Shown in pieces: positions 54,698 to 63,532 of a stretch of DNA of 64,000 nt. The translations under genes and the position numbers were made by a program. The notes beneath the pieces are model-generated. The model had not been told where the DNA came from and searched no databases. It was given only the letters and a program-made list of their open reading frames with translations. Numbering within the stretch: position 1 is the first letter of the stretch; every line of letters starts with the position of its first letter. The stretch is from a virus: positions 1 through 64,000 of IMG/VR virus record IMGVR_UViG_3300021962_005968; one strand, 5' to 3'.

Positions 54698-57187
54698 ATG
54701 AAGTTTTATACAAACGTGAATCAGTATGGCAATCGGATTCTAGTTCGAGGCGTAAATAACGGCAAAACGGTTCAAGATAAGATTGAATTTAAGCCAAGTT
54801 TATATACGAAATCTCAAAAACAAACTCAGCATAAGTCGTTATTCGGAGATTTTCTTGAGGAAATCGAGTTCGCAGATATCAATGACGCCAAAGATTATGT
54901 CAGTCGATATAAAGAAGTTGAGAATTTCCCCATCTTCGGTAACACGAATTATGCTTATCAGTATATCACAAAGACGTTTCCTGGCGAAGTAGAGTTCGAT
55001 ATTTCGCAAATTAAAATATGGTCTCTTGATATTGAGACATCTGCAGAACTTGGATTCCCTGATGTGCGCGATCCAAAAGAAGCATTACTATTAATTACTA
55101 TTCAAGATGCAAATACCAAAGAACTTACTACATTCGGAACAAAGCATTTCAATGTAACCAAACAGAATCATACATATATCCAATGTAGGGATGAGTATGA
55201 TCTATTACAGAAGTTTGTTCTATATACTCAAGAAAATTGTCCTCACATTCTAACAGGTTGGAATCTAGAGTTTTTCGATATTCCATATTTGTGTTCTCGT
55301 ATTGCCCGTATTCTTGGAGATGAGTATGTTCGCAAGCTATCACCTTGGGGTGTAGTAAAGGCAAAAGAGTTTACCCGTATGAATCGTACAGAACTTACAT
55401 ACGATATCCTAGGTGTAGCTATTCTAGACTATCTTGATCTGTATAAGAAGTTTACATACTCGGCGCAAGAATCATATAAGTTGGATCACATTGCCAAAGT
55501 AGAATTGGGCAAAGAGAAGTTATCGTATGCAGAATATACTTCATTTCGAGACTTCTATAAAAATGATTGGCAAAAGTTTGTTGAGTATAACGTAATTGAC
55601 GTAGAGCTTGTTGACCAACTTGAAGATAAGATGAAGTTAATTGAGCTGATTCTAACAATGGCGTATGATGCTAAGTGTAATTATGTAGATGTATTCTCAG
55701 CTGTAAGAACATGGGATTGTATCTTGTGGAATCATTTGTGGAATCAGAATATTGTTGTTCATCAGCGAGAAGGGTTGCCTGGTAGACCAATCGTCGGAGC
55801 ATTTGTTCAAGAGCCAAAGCCTGGACAGTATGATTGGGTTGTATCGTTTGATGCAACAAGTCTATATCCAAGTATTATTATGCAGTACAATCTATCTCCA
55901 GAAACTCAGGTTAAGAGAGAAACAAAGAGTACTACTGTTGAACAATTGCTACAGAACAAGTATAATTTAGATGATCTAAAAGAAAAGAACTTGTGTATGT
56001 CGGCAAATGGGTTCTGTTACACTAGAGAAAAGCAAGGCCTGTTTCCTGAGATTGTACAAAAGTTATTTGACGATCGACAAAAATATAAGAAACTAATGTT
56101 GGCCGCTCAATCTAAATATGAAGAGACAAAAGATAAGAAATGGCAAAAAGAGATTGCGAAGTTTAATAACTTTCAGATGGCTCGTAAGATTCAATTGAAC
56201 TCGTTGTTTGGCGCATGGGGTAATGAGTTTTTCCGATTCTATGATGCTAACATTGCTGAAGGCATTACTATGTCAGGGCAATATATTATTCAGACAGTCG
56301 GCGCAGCATTGGATGAATATTTAAATAAAGTATGTGGTACAAAAGATCGCGTATATTCATTCTATTCAGATACAGATGCTTGTTATATTACACTTGATCC
56401 ATTGGTTCAAAAGTTCTATAAAGATCAACCAAAAGAAAAGATTGTTGAAATTCTAGATAAAATTTGTAATGAGAAGATTGAAAAAGCAATTAACAAGGCA
56501 TGCGACGGACTTGCTGATTACACTAATGCGTTTGAAACAAAGATTTATTTTAAGCGTGAGGTTATTGCAGATCGAGGTATTTGGGTTGCTAAGAAACGAT
56601 ATGCGTTGAATGTTTATAATAATGAGGGAGTTCAATATAAAGAACCAAAGTTAAAGGTCATGGGATTGGAGATTGTTAGATCTTCTACCCCCGAACCTGT
56701 TCGAGATGCTTTAAAGGCAGCAGTTAAATTGGCATTGACAGGAACTGAACAACAGCTACAAGATTATATCAGAGAGTTCGAATCCAAGTATCGTAAGATG
56801 GCACCCGAATTAATTGCGTTCCCGAGAGGCGTAAACGGAGTCGATAAATATACAGACAGAGGTAGCATTTATAAACAAGGCACACCGATGCACGTTCGAG
56901 GTGCTCTGTTGTATAACTTCTATCTAAAAGAAAAACAAATCGATAAAAAGTATGAACTTATAAATGAAGGCGATAAGATCAAATTCATTTACTTGAAAGA
57001 ACCAAACTTGATTAAAGAAAATTGCATTGCCTTTATCAATGTTATTCCCGAAGAGTTCAATTTGAAGCAGTATGTAGATTATGACATTATGTTTGAGAAA
57101 TCATTTCTTGAACCATTAACAACAATTTTAAATGGCGTAGGTTGGTCGGCAAAACCACAAGCAACATTAGAAGGATTATTCGCATGA
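54698..57187 (+). CDS. 43: Family B DNA polymerase gp43
   Basis: 829 residues (T4 898). Exonuclease motif SLDIETS (D110, E112), polymerase motif A FDATSLYPSIIMQYNLSPET, motif B KIQLNSLFGAWGN, motif C YSDTDACY. C-terminal ATLEGLFA is the clamp-interaction tail. Replicative polymerase with proofreading. Confidence 0.98.
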   Translation: MKFYTNVNQYGNRILVRGVNNGKTVQDKIEFKPSLYTKSQKQTQHKSLFGDFLEEIEFADINDAKDYVSRYKEVENFPIFGNTNYAYQYITKTFPGEVEFDISQIKIWSLDIETSAELGFPDVRDPKEALLLITIQDANTKELTTFGTKHFNVTKQNHTYIQCRDEYDLLQKFVLYTQENCPHILTGWNLEFFDIPYLCSRIARILGDEYVRKLSPWGVVKAKEFTRMNRTELTYDILGVAILDYLDLYKKFTYSAQESYKLDHIAKVELGKEKLSYAEYTSFRDFYKNDWQKFVEYNVIDVELVDQLEDKMKLIELILTMAYDAKCNYVDVFSAVRTWDCILWNHLWNQNIVVHQREGLPGRPIVGAFVQEPKPGQYDWVVSFDATSLYPSIIMQYNLSPETQVKRETKSTTVEQLLQNKYNLDDLKEKNLCMSANGFCYTREKQGLFPEIVQKLFDDRQKYKKLMLAAQSKYEETKDKKWQKEIAKFNNFQMARKIQLNSLFGAWGNEFFRFYDANIAEGITMSGQYIIQTVGAALDEYLNKVCGTKDRVYSFYSDTDACYITLDPLVQKFYKDQPKEKIVEILDKICNEKIEKAINKACDGLADYTNAFETKIYFKREVIADRGIWVAKKRYALNVYNNEGVQYKEPKLKVMGLEIVRSSTPEPVRDALKAAVKLALTGTEQQLQDYIREFESKYRKMAPELIAFPRGVNGVDKYTDRGSIYKQGTPMHVRGALLYNFYLKEKQIDKKYELINEGDKIKFIYLKEPNLIKENCIAFINVIPEEFNLKQYVDYDIMFEKSFLEPLTTILNGVGWSAKPQATLEGLFA

Positions 57188-57639
57188 AAACAATTAAATT
57201 ACTGTCTATTTTGTTAGCTACACTTAGCTTTGCATCTTATGCACAAAAGACACCGCAAGGCGCTACATATGACGCACAAATTTTACGAGTGAGCGATGGC
57301 GACACAGTTGTGATCGCCGCGCCCTTTCTACCCAAGCCGCTCAAACCAGAATTGGCTGTCCGAATCTTTGGCGTTGACACTCCTGAAAAAGGACACAGAG
57401 CAATGTGCCCTAGCGAAGCTCAGCGAGGAGAAGCAGCATCAGCTTTCACTAAAAATGCGATTGCTACAGCAGCAGCACAAGGCGGCAAGTTTCAGGCAAC
57501 TCTTTATGGATGGGACAAGTTTGGAGGTCGTATTCTTGGCGACATTCTAATTAATGGACAAAGTCTACGTGCTGGATTGATTGCAAATGGATTCGCTCGT
57601 GAGTATTATGGTGAAGCCAAACAAAGTTGGTGCAATTAA
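57184..57639 (+). CDS. Secreted staphylococcal-nuclease-like (SNase) protein
   Basis: 151 residues from ATG 57184 (overlapping gp43 by four bases). Signal peptide MKTIKLLSILLATLSFASYA. SNase pattern: LRVSDGDTVVIAA, VRIFGVDTPEKG (catalytic Arg/Asp), ..., GGRILGDILINGQSLRAGLIANGFAREYYG. Would cut DNA or RNA in the periplasm or outside; a DNase to clear released or incoming DNA is one idea. Confidence 0.85.
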   Translation: MKTIKLLSILLATLSFASYAQKTPQGATYDAQILRVSDGDTVVIAAPFLPKPLKPELAVRIFGVDTPEKGHRAMCPSEAQRGEAASAFTKNAIATAAAQGGKFQATLYGWDKFGGRILGDILINGQSLRAGLIANGFAREYYGEAKQSWCN

Positions 57640-57642
57640 GTA

Positions 57643-57671
57643 TAGACTTTTTGCCTAGAATATATTATAAT
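57643..57671 (+). promoter_or_regulatory. Sigma70-like promoter of uvsX
   Basis: TAGACT in TATAGACTT, 17-bp spacer, TATAAT; same -35 variant as gp45. Confidence 0.75.
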
Positions 57672-57695
57672 ATTGAAATTACTTAAGGAGTTATT

Positions 57696-58775
57696 ATGTC
57701 GTTACTTGAAAAATTAAAAAAGAATTCTACAATTAAAGAAACCGAAATTCTAAACAAATCTAAATTCTTTGCAAAGAAGGATATGATTCAGACTTCGGTT
57801 CCTATGATGAATGTGGCATTGTCGGGATCTCTTGAAGGTGGATTGACTCCTGGTCTAACAGTATTTGCAGGTCCATCTAAGCATTTTAAAACAGCATTTT
57901 CCTTGTTGCTTGCTAAAGCATACACTGACAAATATCCCGATGCTGTTATTTTATTTTATGATTCAGAGTTTGGTTCACCTCAAGCATACTTTGATAACTT
58001 TGGAATTGATACAGGTCGCATTCTTCATACACCTATTACAGACATTGAGCAATTAAAATTTGATCTAATGTCTCAGGTTAATAATATTGAGCGCGGTGAG
58101 CATATCATTATTGTTATTGACTCTGTAGGTAACCTAGCTTCTAAGAAAGAAGTTGATGATGCACTAGAAGGCAAGTCTGTTGCAGATATGACTCGTGCTA
58201 AACAGATGAAGTCGTTGTTTAGAATGGTAACACCTCATTTGACTATTAAAGATATTCCAATGGTTGTTGTTAATCATACTTATTCTGAAATTGGTTTATT
58301 CCCTAAACAAATTGTTTCGGGTGGTACGGGTTTGTATTATTCTGCAGATAACATCTTTATCATTGGTCGTCAGCAAGAAAAAGAAGGCACAGAAGTTGTT
58401 GGATATAACTTCATTGTTAATGTTGAGAAGTCTAGATTTGTTCGTGAGAAGTCTAAGATTCCAGTTGAGGTAACGTTTGAGGGTGGTATTAGCAAATGGT
58501 CTGGTCTATTAGATGTAGCAATTGCTGGCGGGTTTGTTATTAAACCATCTAACGGTTGGTACTCAGCAGTTAATAAAGCAACCGGCGAAGTATCTGATAA
58601 GAAGTTTAGACTCAAAGATACTTACACTAAAGAATTCTGGATTCCTATTATCACATCTGATTTGTTTAGAACTTATATCGAAGACAGCTATCGCATTGCA
58701 GGTTCAAATATGTTAGGTACAAGTTTTGATGAAGCAATTATTGATGAGGAGTTTGATAATGCCAGTGAAGTATAA
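57696..58775 (+). CDS. uvsX: UvsX recombinase (RecA-like)
   Basis: 359 residues. Walker A-like GPSKHFKT at 59-66, typical of UvsX; VIDSVGNLASKKEVDDA is the Walker B/L1 region; GGTGLYYSADNIF is L2. Forms presynaptic filament with UvsY. AAGGAG site. Confidence 0.97.
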   Translation: MSLLEKLKKNSTIKETEILNKSKFFAKKDMIQTSVPMMNVALSGSLEGGLTPGLTVFAGPSKHFKTAFSLLLAKAYTDKYPDAVILFYDSEFGSPQAYFDNFGIDTGRILHTPITDIEQLKFDLMSQVNNIERGEHIIIVIDSVGNLASKKEVDDALEGKSVADMTRAKQMKSLFRMVTPHLTIKDIPMVVVNHTYSEIGLFPKQIVSGGTGLYYSADNIFIIGRQQEKEGTEVVGYNFIVNVEKSRFVREKSKIPVEVTFEGGISKWSGLLDVAIAGGFVIKPSNGWYSAVNKATGEVSDKKFRLKDTYTKEFWIPIITSDLFRTYIEDSYRIAGSNMLGTSFDEAIIDEEFDNASEV

Positions 58776-59058
58776 ACCTTGGTCAATTCAAAATGAAAAA
58801 ACTGATTTATGGGGCTTTGAACTTTTGGAAGGTGAGTTTGCCGGAACAACCATTGCAATTACTTCCCTCTCGATGGAAAATAGTGATGACGGGACAATCG
58901 CACTCGACTTCACGGTTTTTAAACAACCCGAAGGAAAAGAAATAGATACACAATCTGATAGTTTTAATGAAGCCCTTAATGGGGTAGTGAATGATGTTTT
59001 GACAAAGGCTATTAATGAATTCGAAAATCGAAAAAGTAATTCTACAAAATCTGATTAA
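58759..59058 (+). CDS. Hypothetical protein between uvsX and gp41
   Basis: 99 residues from ATG 58759 (GAGGAG upstream, overlapping uvsX by 17 bases). FELLEGEFAGTTIAITSLSME, then acidic beta strands and a helical C-terminus. Conserved position in related phages; role in replication is conceivable. Confidence 0.6.
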   Translation: MPVKYKPWSIQNEKTDLWGFELLEGEFAGTTIAITSLSMENSDDGTIALDFTVFKQPEGKEIDTQSDSFNEALNGVVNDVLTKAINEFENRKSNSTKSD

Positions 59059-60427
59059 TGATGATGAGTATATGAGAAAAGTAATCCCGTTCTTAAAACG
59101 GGAGTATTTTATTGACAACAATGAAAAGATAATTTACGATAGAATTAAAGATTTTATTGATCTATATAATGCAGTACCAAACAAAGATGCTTTGGTTATT
59201 GCTGTTCAAAATGATAAAAATCTAACAGAAGATCAGTATAAAGAGATCGTAGATACAGTTAATTTACTTGATCCAACTGAACATAACCGGGATTGGTTAT
59301 ATAAAGAAACAGAGAAGTTCTGTAAAGACAAAGCAATTTATAATGCAATCCTCTCATCCATTGCTATTATTGATGGTAGAGACAAAGGAAAGTCTGAAGA
59401 TGGAATCCCTTCATTATTACAAGAAGCACTAGGAGTGTGTTTTGACAACAATGTTGGACATGATTATTTACAAAGTGCTGAATCTCGATATGAATTTTAT
59501 CATCGTGTAGAATCAAGAACACCATTTGATCTTGAGTATTTTAACAAAATTACTAACGGCGGTTTGCCTAACAAGACATTGAATGTTGTTCTTGCAGGTA
59601 CGGGCGTTGGTAAATCGTTGTTTATGTGTCACGTGGCAGCATCTACTTTATCTCAAGGTAAGAATGTTTTGTATATTACTCTTGAGATGGCGGAAGAAAG
59701 AATTGCAGAACGTATTGATGCAAACTTGATGAACATTACTATGGATCAATTAAAAGATTTACCGAAGTCTATGTTTGAATCTCGTATTGAAAAGATTCGT
59801 AACAAGACTGAAGGCAATCTAATTATTAAAGAATATCCTACAGCTGGTGCGCACGTTGGCCACTTTAAAGCATTGTTAAATGAATTGCAATTGAAAAAAC
59901 AATTTAAACCAGCAATGATTATTATTGATTATTTAAATATTTGTGCAAGCTCAAGATTCAAAGCAGGGTCTAATATTAATTCTTATACTTTGATTAAGTC
60001 TATTGCTGAAGAACTTCGTGGGTTGGCGGTTGAAGAGAATGTGCCTATTTTATCCGCTACACAGACAACTCGAGGTGGTTATGGTAACACAGACGTTGAA
60101 CTTACAGATACATCTGAATCTTTTGGTTTGCCTGCAACAGTTGACTTTATGTTTGCTTTGATTTCGACTGAAGAACTTGAGCAATTGAATCAGCTTATGG
60201 TTAAGCAATTGAAGAATAGATATAATGATCCAACAGCGAATAAACGATTTATGATTGGCGTGGATAGAGCTAAGATGAAGCTATATGATTTAGAACAATC
60301 TGCTCAAAAGGGTCTTAGCGATGCTAATTTGGATATTGATAGGGTTGACAGGCAACCTAAAAGCACTTATAATATGAATGATATTATAAGTAAAGGCAAA
60401 CGAGACTTCTCGTCAATTAAGGTCTAA
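59015..60427 (+). CDS. 41: Replicative helicase gp41 (DnaB-like)
   Basis: 470 residues. N-terminal helical domain, Walker A AGTGVGKS at 194-201, Walker B MIIIDYLNI, and FMIGVDRAKMKLYD. Hexameric 5'-3' helicase working with gp61 primase. Overlaps the upstream gene by 44 bases. Confidence 0.96.
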   Translation: MNSKIEKVILQNLINDDEYMRKVIPFLKREYFIDNNEKIIYDRIKDFIDLYNAVPNKDALVIAVQNDKNLTEDQYKEIVDTVNLLDPTEHNRDWLYKETEKFCKDKAIYNAILSSIAIIDGRDKGKSEDGIPSLLQEALGVCFDNNVGHDYLQSAESRYEFYHRVESRTPFDLEYFNKITNGGLPNKTLNVVLAGTGVGKSLFMCHVAASTLSQGKNVLYITLEMAEERIAERIDANLMNITMDQLKDLPKSMFESRIEKIRNKTEGNLIIKEYPTAGAHVGHFKALLNELQLKKQFKPAMIIIDYLNICASSRFKAGSNINSYTLIKSIAEELRGLAVEENVPILSATQTTRGGYGNTDVELTDTSESFGLPATVDFMFALISTEELEQLNQLMVKQLKNRYNDPTANKRFMIGVDRAKMKLYDLEQSAQKGLSDANLDIDRVDRQPKSTYNMNDIISKGKRDFSSIKV

Positions 60428-60428
60428 A

Positions 60429-61241
60429 ATGAAAACATATTGGTCAAACACAAAAATTGCAGATTGGATTAGAGGCACAGCAAAGCCTACATCCGCAACT
60501 AGTGGCGGGTGGCATACATGGGAGAAAAATGCAAAAGAAACTCATCCAATTCGTTATTGGATTGTAGAAGAAGCCTTTGATAAAATTCAAACCTTTATTC
60601 GTTTACCAATAGATACATTATACAATGCAAAATATTACGTTAACAATCGTTGGGTTACTCGCACTCATAGCCTCACTGCTCATCCCCGTGACATCAAGCC
60701 TGGCAATTGGTGCGATGTCGGTAATCGTTTTTTGCCTTGTCTCTTTAACGAGTTAGTTGATTTTGTTGAAGTAGAAACAGCTTGGTTACACATTGCATGG
60801 GATGACGATGCAACTAAGAAATATAATCCTCCATTCTATGCTAAAGGTTGGTTCCGTTGGAGAACATGGCGAAGTGCTCAAGCAGGTCTAGAGCATCTTG
60901 ATTGGGCAGCAACACTTACGCATGAGGATGAAAATGGCAAAGTGGAGGATACAAGTCAAGCATCTTCTGCAAAAGAAATTAAAGAGCTTTATTTGTGGTG
61001 GACTACCGTATATCGCAATAGACCAGATGCACATGAAGCAAGCGGATGGTCTGCATACTGTGAAAAACGCCGACTAAAATCTGGAGGTGATTTTTGGGGG
61101 CATGAGAATGAGACAGAAGAAGAACGAAAAGAATGTATGGATGCTTTAGATCTATCTCATAAAATTGAAGCAGAGTATATGGCAGAGGATGAAGCAATGT
61201 TGATTCGCCTCATTAAAATTAGACAATCGCTTTGGACTTAA
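60429..61241 (+). CDS. Conserved phage hypothetical protein
   Basis: 270 residues, Trp-rich (about 18 Trp): YWSNTKIADWIRG, GWFRWRTWRSAQAGLEHLDWA, and YCEKRRLKSGGDFWGHEN. Similar proteins follow gp41 in several T4-like cyanophages, function unknown. Confidence 0.7.
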   Translation: MKTYWSNTKIADWIRGTAKPTSATSGGWHTWEKNAKETHPIRYWIVEEAFDKIQTFIRLPIDTLYNAKYYVNNRWVTRTHSLTAHPRDIKPGNWCDVGNRFLPCLFNELVDFVEVETAWLHIAWDDDATKKYNPPFYAKGWFRWRTWRSAQAGLEHLDWAATLTHEDENGKVEDTSQASSAKEIKELYLWWTTVYRNRPDAHEASGWSAYCEKRRLKSGGDFWGHENETEEERKECMDALDLSHKIEAEYMAEDEAMLIRLIKIRQSLWT

Positions 61242-61255
61242 GGAAATATATTAGG

Positions 61256-61263
61256 TATAAATA
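61256..61263 (+). promoter_or_regulatory. T4-type late promoter
   Basis: Exact TATAAATA, 19 bases before the SprT-like gene, with a very strong ribosome site GAGGAGG following. Confidence 0.65.
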
Positions 61264-61282
61264 AAATTAGAGGAGGACAAAA

Positions 61283-61786
61283 ATGATTGTTTCCGTAAGA
61301 AATGCAAGAGATAGAACGCTAGTATATTTGTTAAAATTAGCAGCCGAATCATTTGCCAAGAATTTAATGTCCCCTCAATTGTCTAAAAACATATCTATTA
61401 AAATTATTGTACGTGATAAGCTAGATGCCGGAGGCTTTTGTGATTACGAAATTGATCGAGATGGCAATCCAAGAGAATTTAATATTGAACTATTAAGAAC
61501 ACGAAAAAAGATTAATATGTTCAAAGTGCTCGCACATGAAATGGTTCATGTGAAACAGCATGCCAAAGGCGAAGCTAAAGATAAGTTTAAAAAAGATAAG
61601 TATATTACATTATGGTTTGGCGAGAAGTATGATGATGATACTTCTTACTGGGATCAACCCTGGGAAATAGAAGCCTATGGTTTGGAAAACAGTCTTGTTG
61701 CAAAATTCCTAGTGGAACATGACCAGTTCAAAAATCTAAGACAGAAACACGCAGATTGGTTCGCAGAGGAGTTGACAAAAGAATAA
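61283..61786 (+). CDS. SprT-like zinc metallopeptidase
   Basis: 167 residues. HExxH in FKVLAHEMVHVKQHA and a downstream WEIEAYG. SprT-like proteins of phages and bacteria are predicted metalloproteases; eukaryotic kin remove DNA-protein crosslinks. No signal. Confidence 0.75.
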   Translation: MIVSVRNARDRTLVYLLKLAAESFAKNLMSPQLSKNISIKIIVRDKLDAGGFCDYEIDRDGNPREFNIELLRTRKKINMFKVLAHEMVHVKQHAKGEAKDKFKKDKYITLWFGEKYDDDTSYWDQPWEIEAYGLENSLVAKFLVEHDQFKNLRQKHADWFAEELTKE

Positions 61787-61804
61787 TTACAAAAGGAGCG
61801 ATAC

Positions 61805-61960
61805 ATGGAAAATATTACATTCACTCTATATGATTTAATACAAATAGGATTAATGTTAGCAGCTTGCTTTGCATGCTACAAATGGGGACACAATAAAGGC
61901 GTAGATGACGCAATCGACTTTTTTGAAGCAGAAGGAATTATCGAAAAGGAAAATGCTTAA
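61805..61960 (+). CDS. Small membrane protein
   Basis: 51 residues; TM at about 10-27, then acidic tail ending GIIEKENA. AAAGGAG before the ATG. No family known. Confidence 0.5.
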   Translation: MENITFTLYDLIQIGLMLAACFACYKWGHNKGVDDAIDFFEAEGIIEKENA

Positions 61961-62000
61961 TTTTTAAGCAAATTTAATCCGTTGTACTAGAACAACACTT

Positions 62001-62032
62001 AGAACCCGAGCATTTGACTCGGGTTCTTTTTT
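62001..62032 (+). terminator. Rho-independent terminator
   Basis: Perfect 10-bp stem AGAACCCGAG / CTCGGGTTCT with 7-base loop and T6 tail. A second short hairpin GTTGT/ACAAC lies just upstream (61981-61996). Confidence 0.93.
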
Positions 62033-62042
62033 CTGTTATAAT
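62014..62042 (+). promoter_or_regulatory. Sigma70-like promoter nested in the terminator
   Basis: TTGACT (62014-62019) starts in the terminator loop, with a 17-bp spacer made of the stem's 3' arm and T tract, then TATAAT (62037-62042). The -10 to start distance to the next ATG is 6 bases, so the transcript would be leaderless. Confidence 0.65.
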
Positions 62043-62048
62043 AAGCAC

Positions 62049-62432
62049 ATGATAAAGAACTTTTCAATCGGTGCAGAAGTCGAGATTCAAACTCGATGGA
62101 AGTCGAATATATTAGGTGAAGAATATCAGTATAATATATTCAAGGGCAAAGTCGTTAATAATCCTAAATGGTTAGATAATGATTATGTCTCTGTATATAC
62201 AGGTAATCCAGAATATCCTACATCTCATATTAATAAGCGATTTATCGTTGGATTTGATTTTCCGGATAATCGAGTAGAAACTCGGATATTCAAAGTTAAA
62301 TCTAAATCGAAAGGGCATATCTATAATGTCGTTTCGGATAATGGTATTGTTTCCTGCAGTTGTGTAGGATTTCAATTCCGCAGGACTTGCAAGCATGCAA
62401 ATAAAGTTAAAGAATTTATCCAAAATGCTTGA
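62049..62432 (+). CDS. SWIM zinc-finger-like protein
   Basis: 127 residues. C-terminal CSCVGFQFRRTCKHANKV fits the SWIM pattern CxC...CxH. N-terminal ~80 residues resemble a beta-barrel. No ribosome site upstream (TTATAATAAGCAC), in line with leaderless expression. Function unknown, DNA- or protein-binding possible. Confidence 0.7.
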   Translation: MIKNFSIGAEVEIQTRWKSNILGEEYQYNIFKGKVVNNPKWLDNDYVSVYTGNPEYPTSHINKRFIVGFDFPDNRVETRIFKVKSKSKGHIYNVVSDNGIVSCSCVGFQFRRTCKHANKVKEFIQNA

Positions 62433-62457
62433 CAAGGTAGTCGAAAGGCTATATAAT
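62429..62457 (+). promoter_or_regulatory. Sigma70-like promoter
   Basis: TTGACA overlapping the SWIM gene stop, 17-bp spacer, TATAAT. Confidence 0.85.
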
Positions 62458-62505
62458 ATGAATTGTGAAGTTGTTAATTTTTACATTTTTTGAAGGATCT
62501 TTATT

Positions 62506-62919
62506 ATGAGTACATTCACAGTAGTCGGCGTTTCCACACAGTATGGCGTCACAAAAGTTCGTTTTGCTAATGACTTGGCATCACGCGTTAAACTCTTGTC
62601 TAAGGGTGGTCACTCACCTCTTGAGTTAATTGAGTTGCCTAAGGCAATGACCAAAGCAGAAGCATGCCAACATCTTCTTGATGTAGGCGGTATCTTCAAA
62701 CAATGGGCACCTCTCATTACTGAGACAATGGGAAAGAAACAAGGTACAGTTATTAGCAAGCCAGTCAAGGTAAAAGCTAAAGCAGCACCAGTAAAGACAA
62801 AGGCAGTTGCTCCTAAGAAAGTAGCAGCACCTAAAGTAGTCAAGGCAAAGGTTGTTGATGATGACCTCGAACTTGAAGAATTGAAGCAATTGGCTGAGTT
62901 GGAAGACGCGCCAATGTAA
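62506..62919 (+). CDS. Protein with basic Ala/Lys/Pro-rich tail
   Basis: 137 residues. N-terminal 75 residues are globular (FTVVGVSTQYGVTKVRFAND, KAEACQHLLDVGGIF). Residues 80-118 are a histone H1-like Lys/Ala/Pro/Val stretch (VKVKAKAAPVKTKAVAPKKV), followed by an acidic end. DNA binding by the tail is plausible. Function not known. Confidence 0.6.
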   Translation: MSTFTVVGVSTQYGVTKVRFANDLASRVKLLSKGGHSPLELIELPKAMTKAEACQHLLDVGGIFKQWAPLITETMGKKQGTVISKPVKVKAKAAPVKTKAVAPKKVAAPKVVKAKVVDDDLELEELKQLAELEDAPM

Positions 62920-63106
62920 TTTTAACAAAGCACCACTAGTTTGGTGCCGAGATGTATAAATATTTTTATGGGAAATAATTTTAACCTTTTCTGTCAGCAT
63001 CAAGAACCGACTTCTTATATTAGAATGTCAGAGCGCTTTGCAGACAAAAATTCATGGAGTGTGCTCCAGGGTTAAAATTTAAATTTTTCATACAAGTTTA
63101 TCTTAG
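62920..63106. other. Intergenic stretch with hairpin, late motif and possible micro-ORF
   Basis: Contains hairpin GCACCA / TGGTGC (62930-62947) without a T tract, TATAAATA at 62955-62962, and a 35-codon frame at 62968-63075 (MGNNFNLFCQHQEPTSYIRM...) that lacks a ribosome site. I cannot tell whether it is translated. Confidence 0.4.
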
Positions 63107-63140
63107 AACCCTCGGCACTCCAACAGTCCGAGGGTTTTCC
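63107..63140 (+). terminator. Rho-independent terminator
   Basis: 9-bp stem AACCCTCGG / CCGAGGGTT with T-rich tail (TTTTCCTTTT), ahead of the tRNA array promoter. Confidence 0.9.
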
Positions 63141-63169
63141 TTTTGTGGCATGCTTTAATACCCCTTTGC

Positions 63170-63198
63170 TTGACAAGGGTATTAAAAGATGTTATAAT
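63170..63198 (+). promoter_or_regulatory. Sigma70-like promoter of the tRNA array
   Basis: TTGACA, 17-bp spacer, TATAAT, about 59 bases before tRNA-Ile. Confidence 0.85.
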
Positions 63199-63256
63199 AT
63201 AGTTTAAATAGATCGTTATTTAAGCTAAGTTCTTTAATAAATTAGCATACCATTGT

Positions 63257-63330
63257 ATCCGGTTAGCTCAATAGTAGAGCACTCGACTGATAATCGAAAG
63301 ACAGAGGAGCGTTACCTCTACTGGATACCA
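63257..63330 (+). tRNA. tRNA-Ile(GAT), irregular
   Basis: 74 bases with CCA encoded. Acceptor ATCCGGT/ACTGGAT, U8, D stem GCTC/GAGC, anticodon GAT at 63289-63291. Irregular points: C82/A98 mismatch at the top of the anticodon stem and a T loop reading AGCGTTA instead of TTCRANN. It may be weakly active or degrading. Confidence 0.8.
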
Positions 63331-63333
63331 ATT

Positions 63334-63409
63334 GTCCCGTTCGTCTAGAGGCCTAGGACATTACCCTTTCACGGTAAGTACACCAGTTCGAATCTGGTAC
63401 GGGACGCCA
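63334..63409 (+). tRNA. tRNA-Glu(TTC)
   Basis: 76 bases. Acceptor GTCCCGT/ACGGGAC, G73, CCA; anticodon stem TTACC/GGTAA with TTC at 63368-63370; T loop TTCGAAT. Regular. Confidence 0.95.
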
Positions 63410-63528
63410 TTAATTTGTGATCTGCAGGCTCAGAGGCACAGATCATGCGTTATGTAAGCATAACAATAAACAGTAATCGATCGTAAAGCTGTTGAGTTAG
63501 CTAGATAGTGCAGATCACAAATTAATGG
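63407..63528 (+). ncRNA. Structured non-coding RNA between tRNA-Glu and tRNA-Cys
   Basis: The whole interval is closed by a perfect 19-bp inverted repeat, CCATTAATTTGTGATCTGC (63407-63425) and its reverse complement (63510-63528). Inside, GTTATG/CATAAC (about 63454-63469) forms a hairpin and AACAG / CTGTT another, plus CTCA/TGAG closing. The left arm starts with the tRNA-Glu CCA and the right arm ends 4 bases before tRNA-Cys. TGATCTG can alternatively pair with an inner CAGATCA. No ORF or tRNA fold. Stable RNAs in T4's tRNA cluster are a known parallel. Confidence 0.75.
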
Positions 63529-63532
63529 TTAC

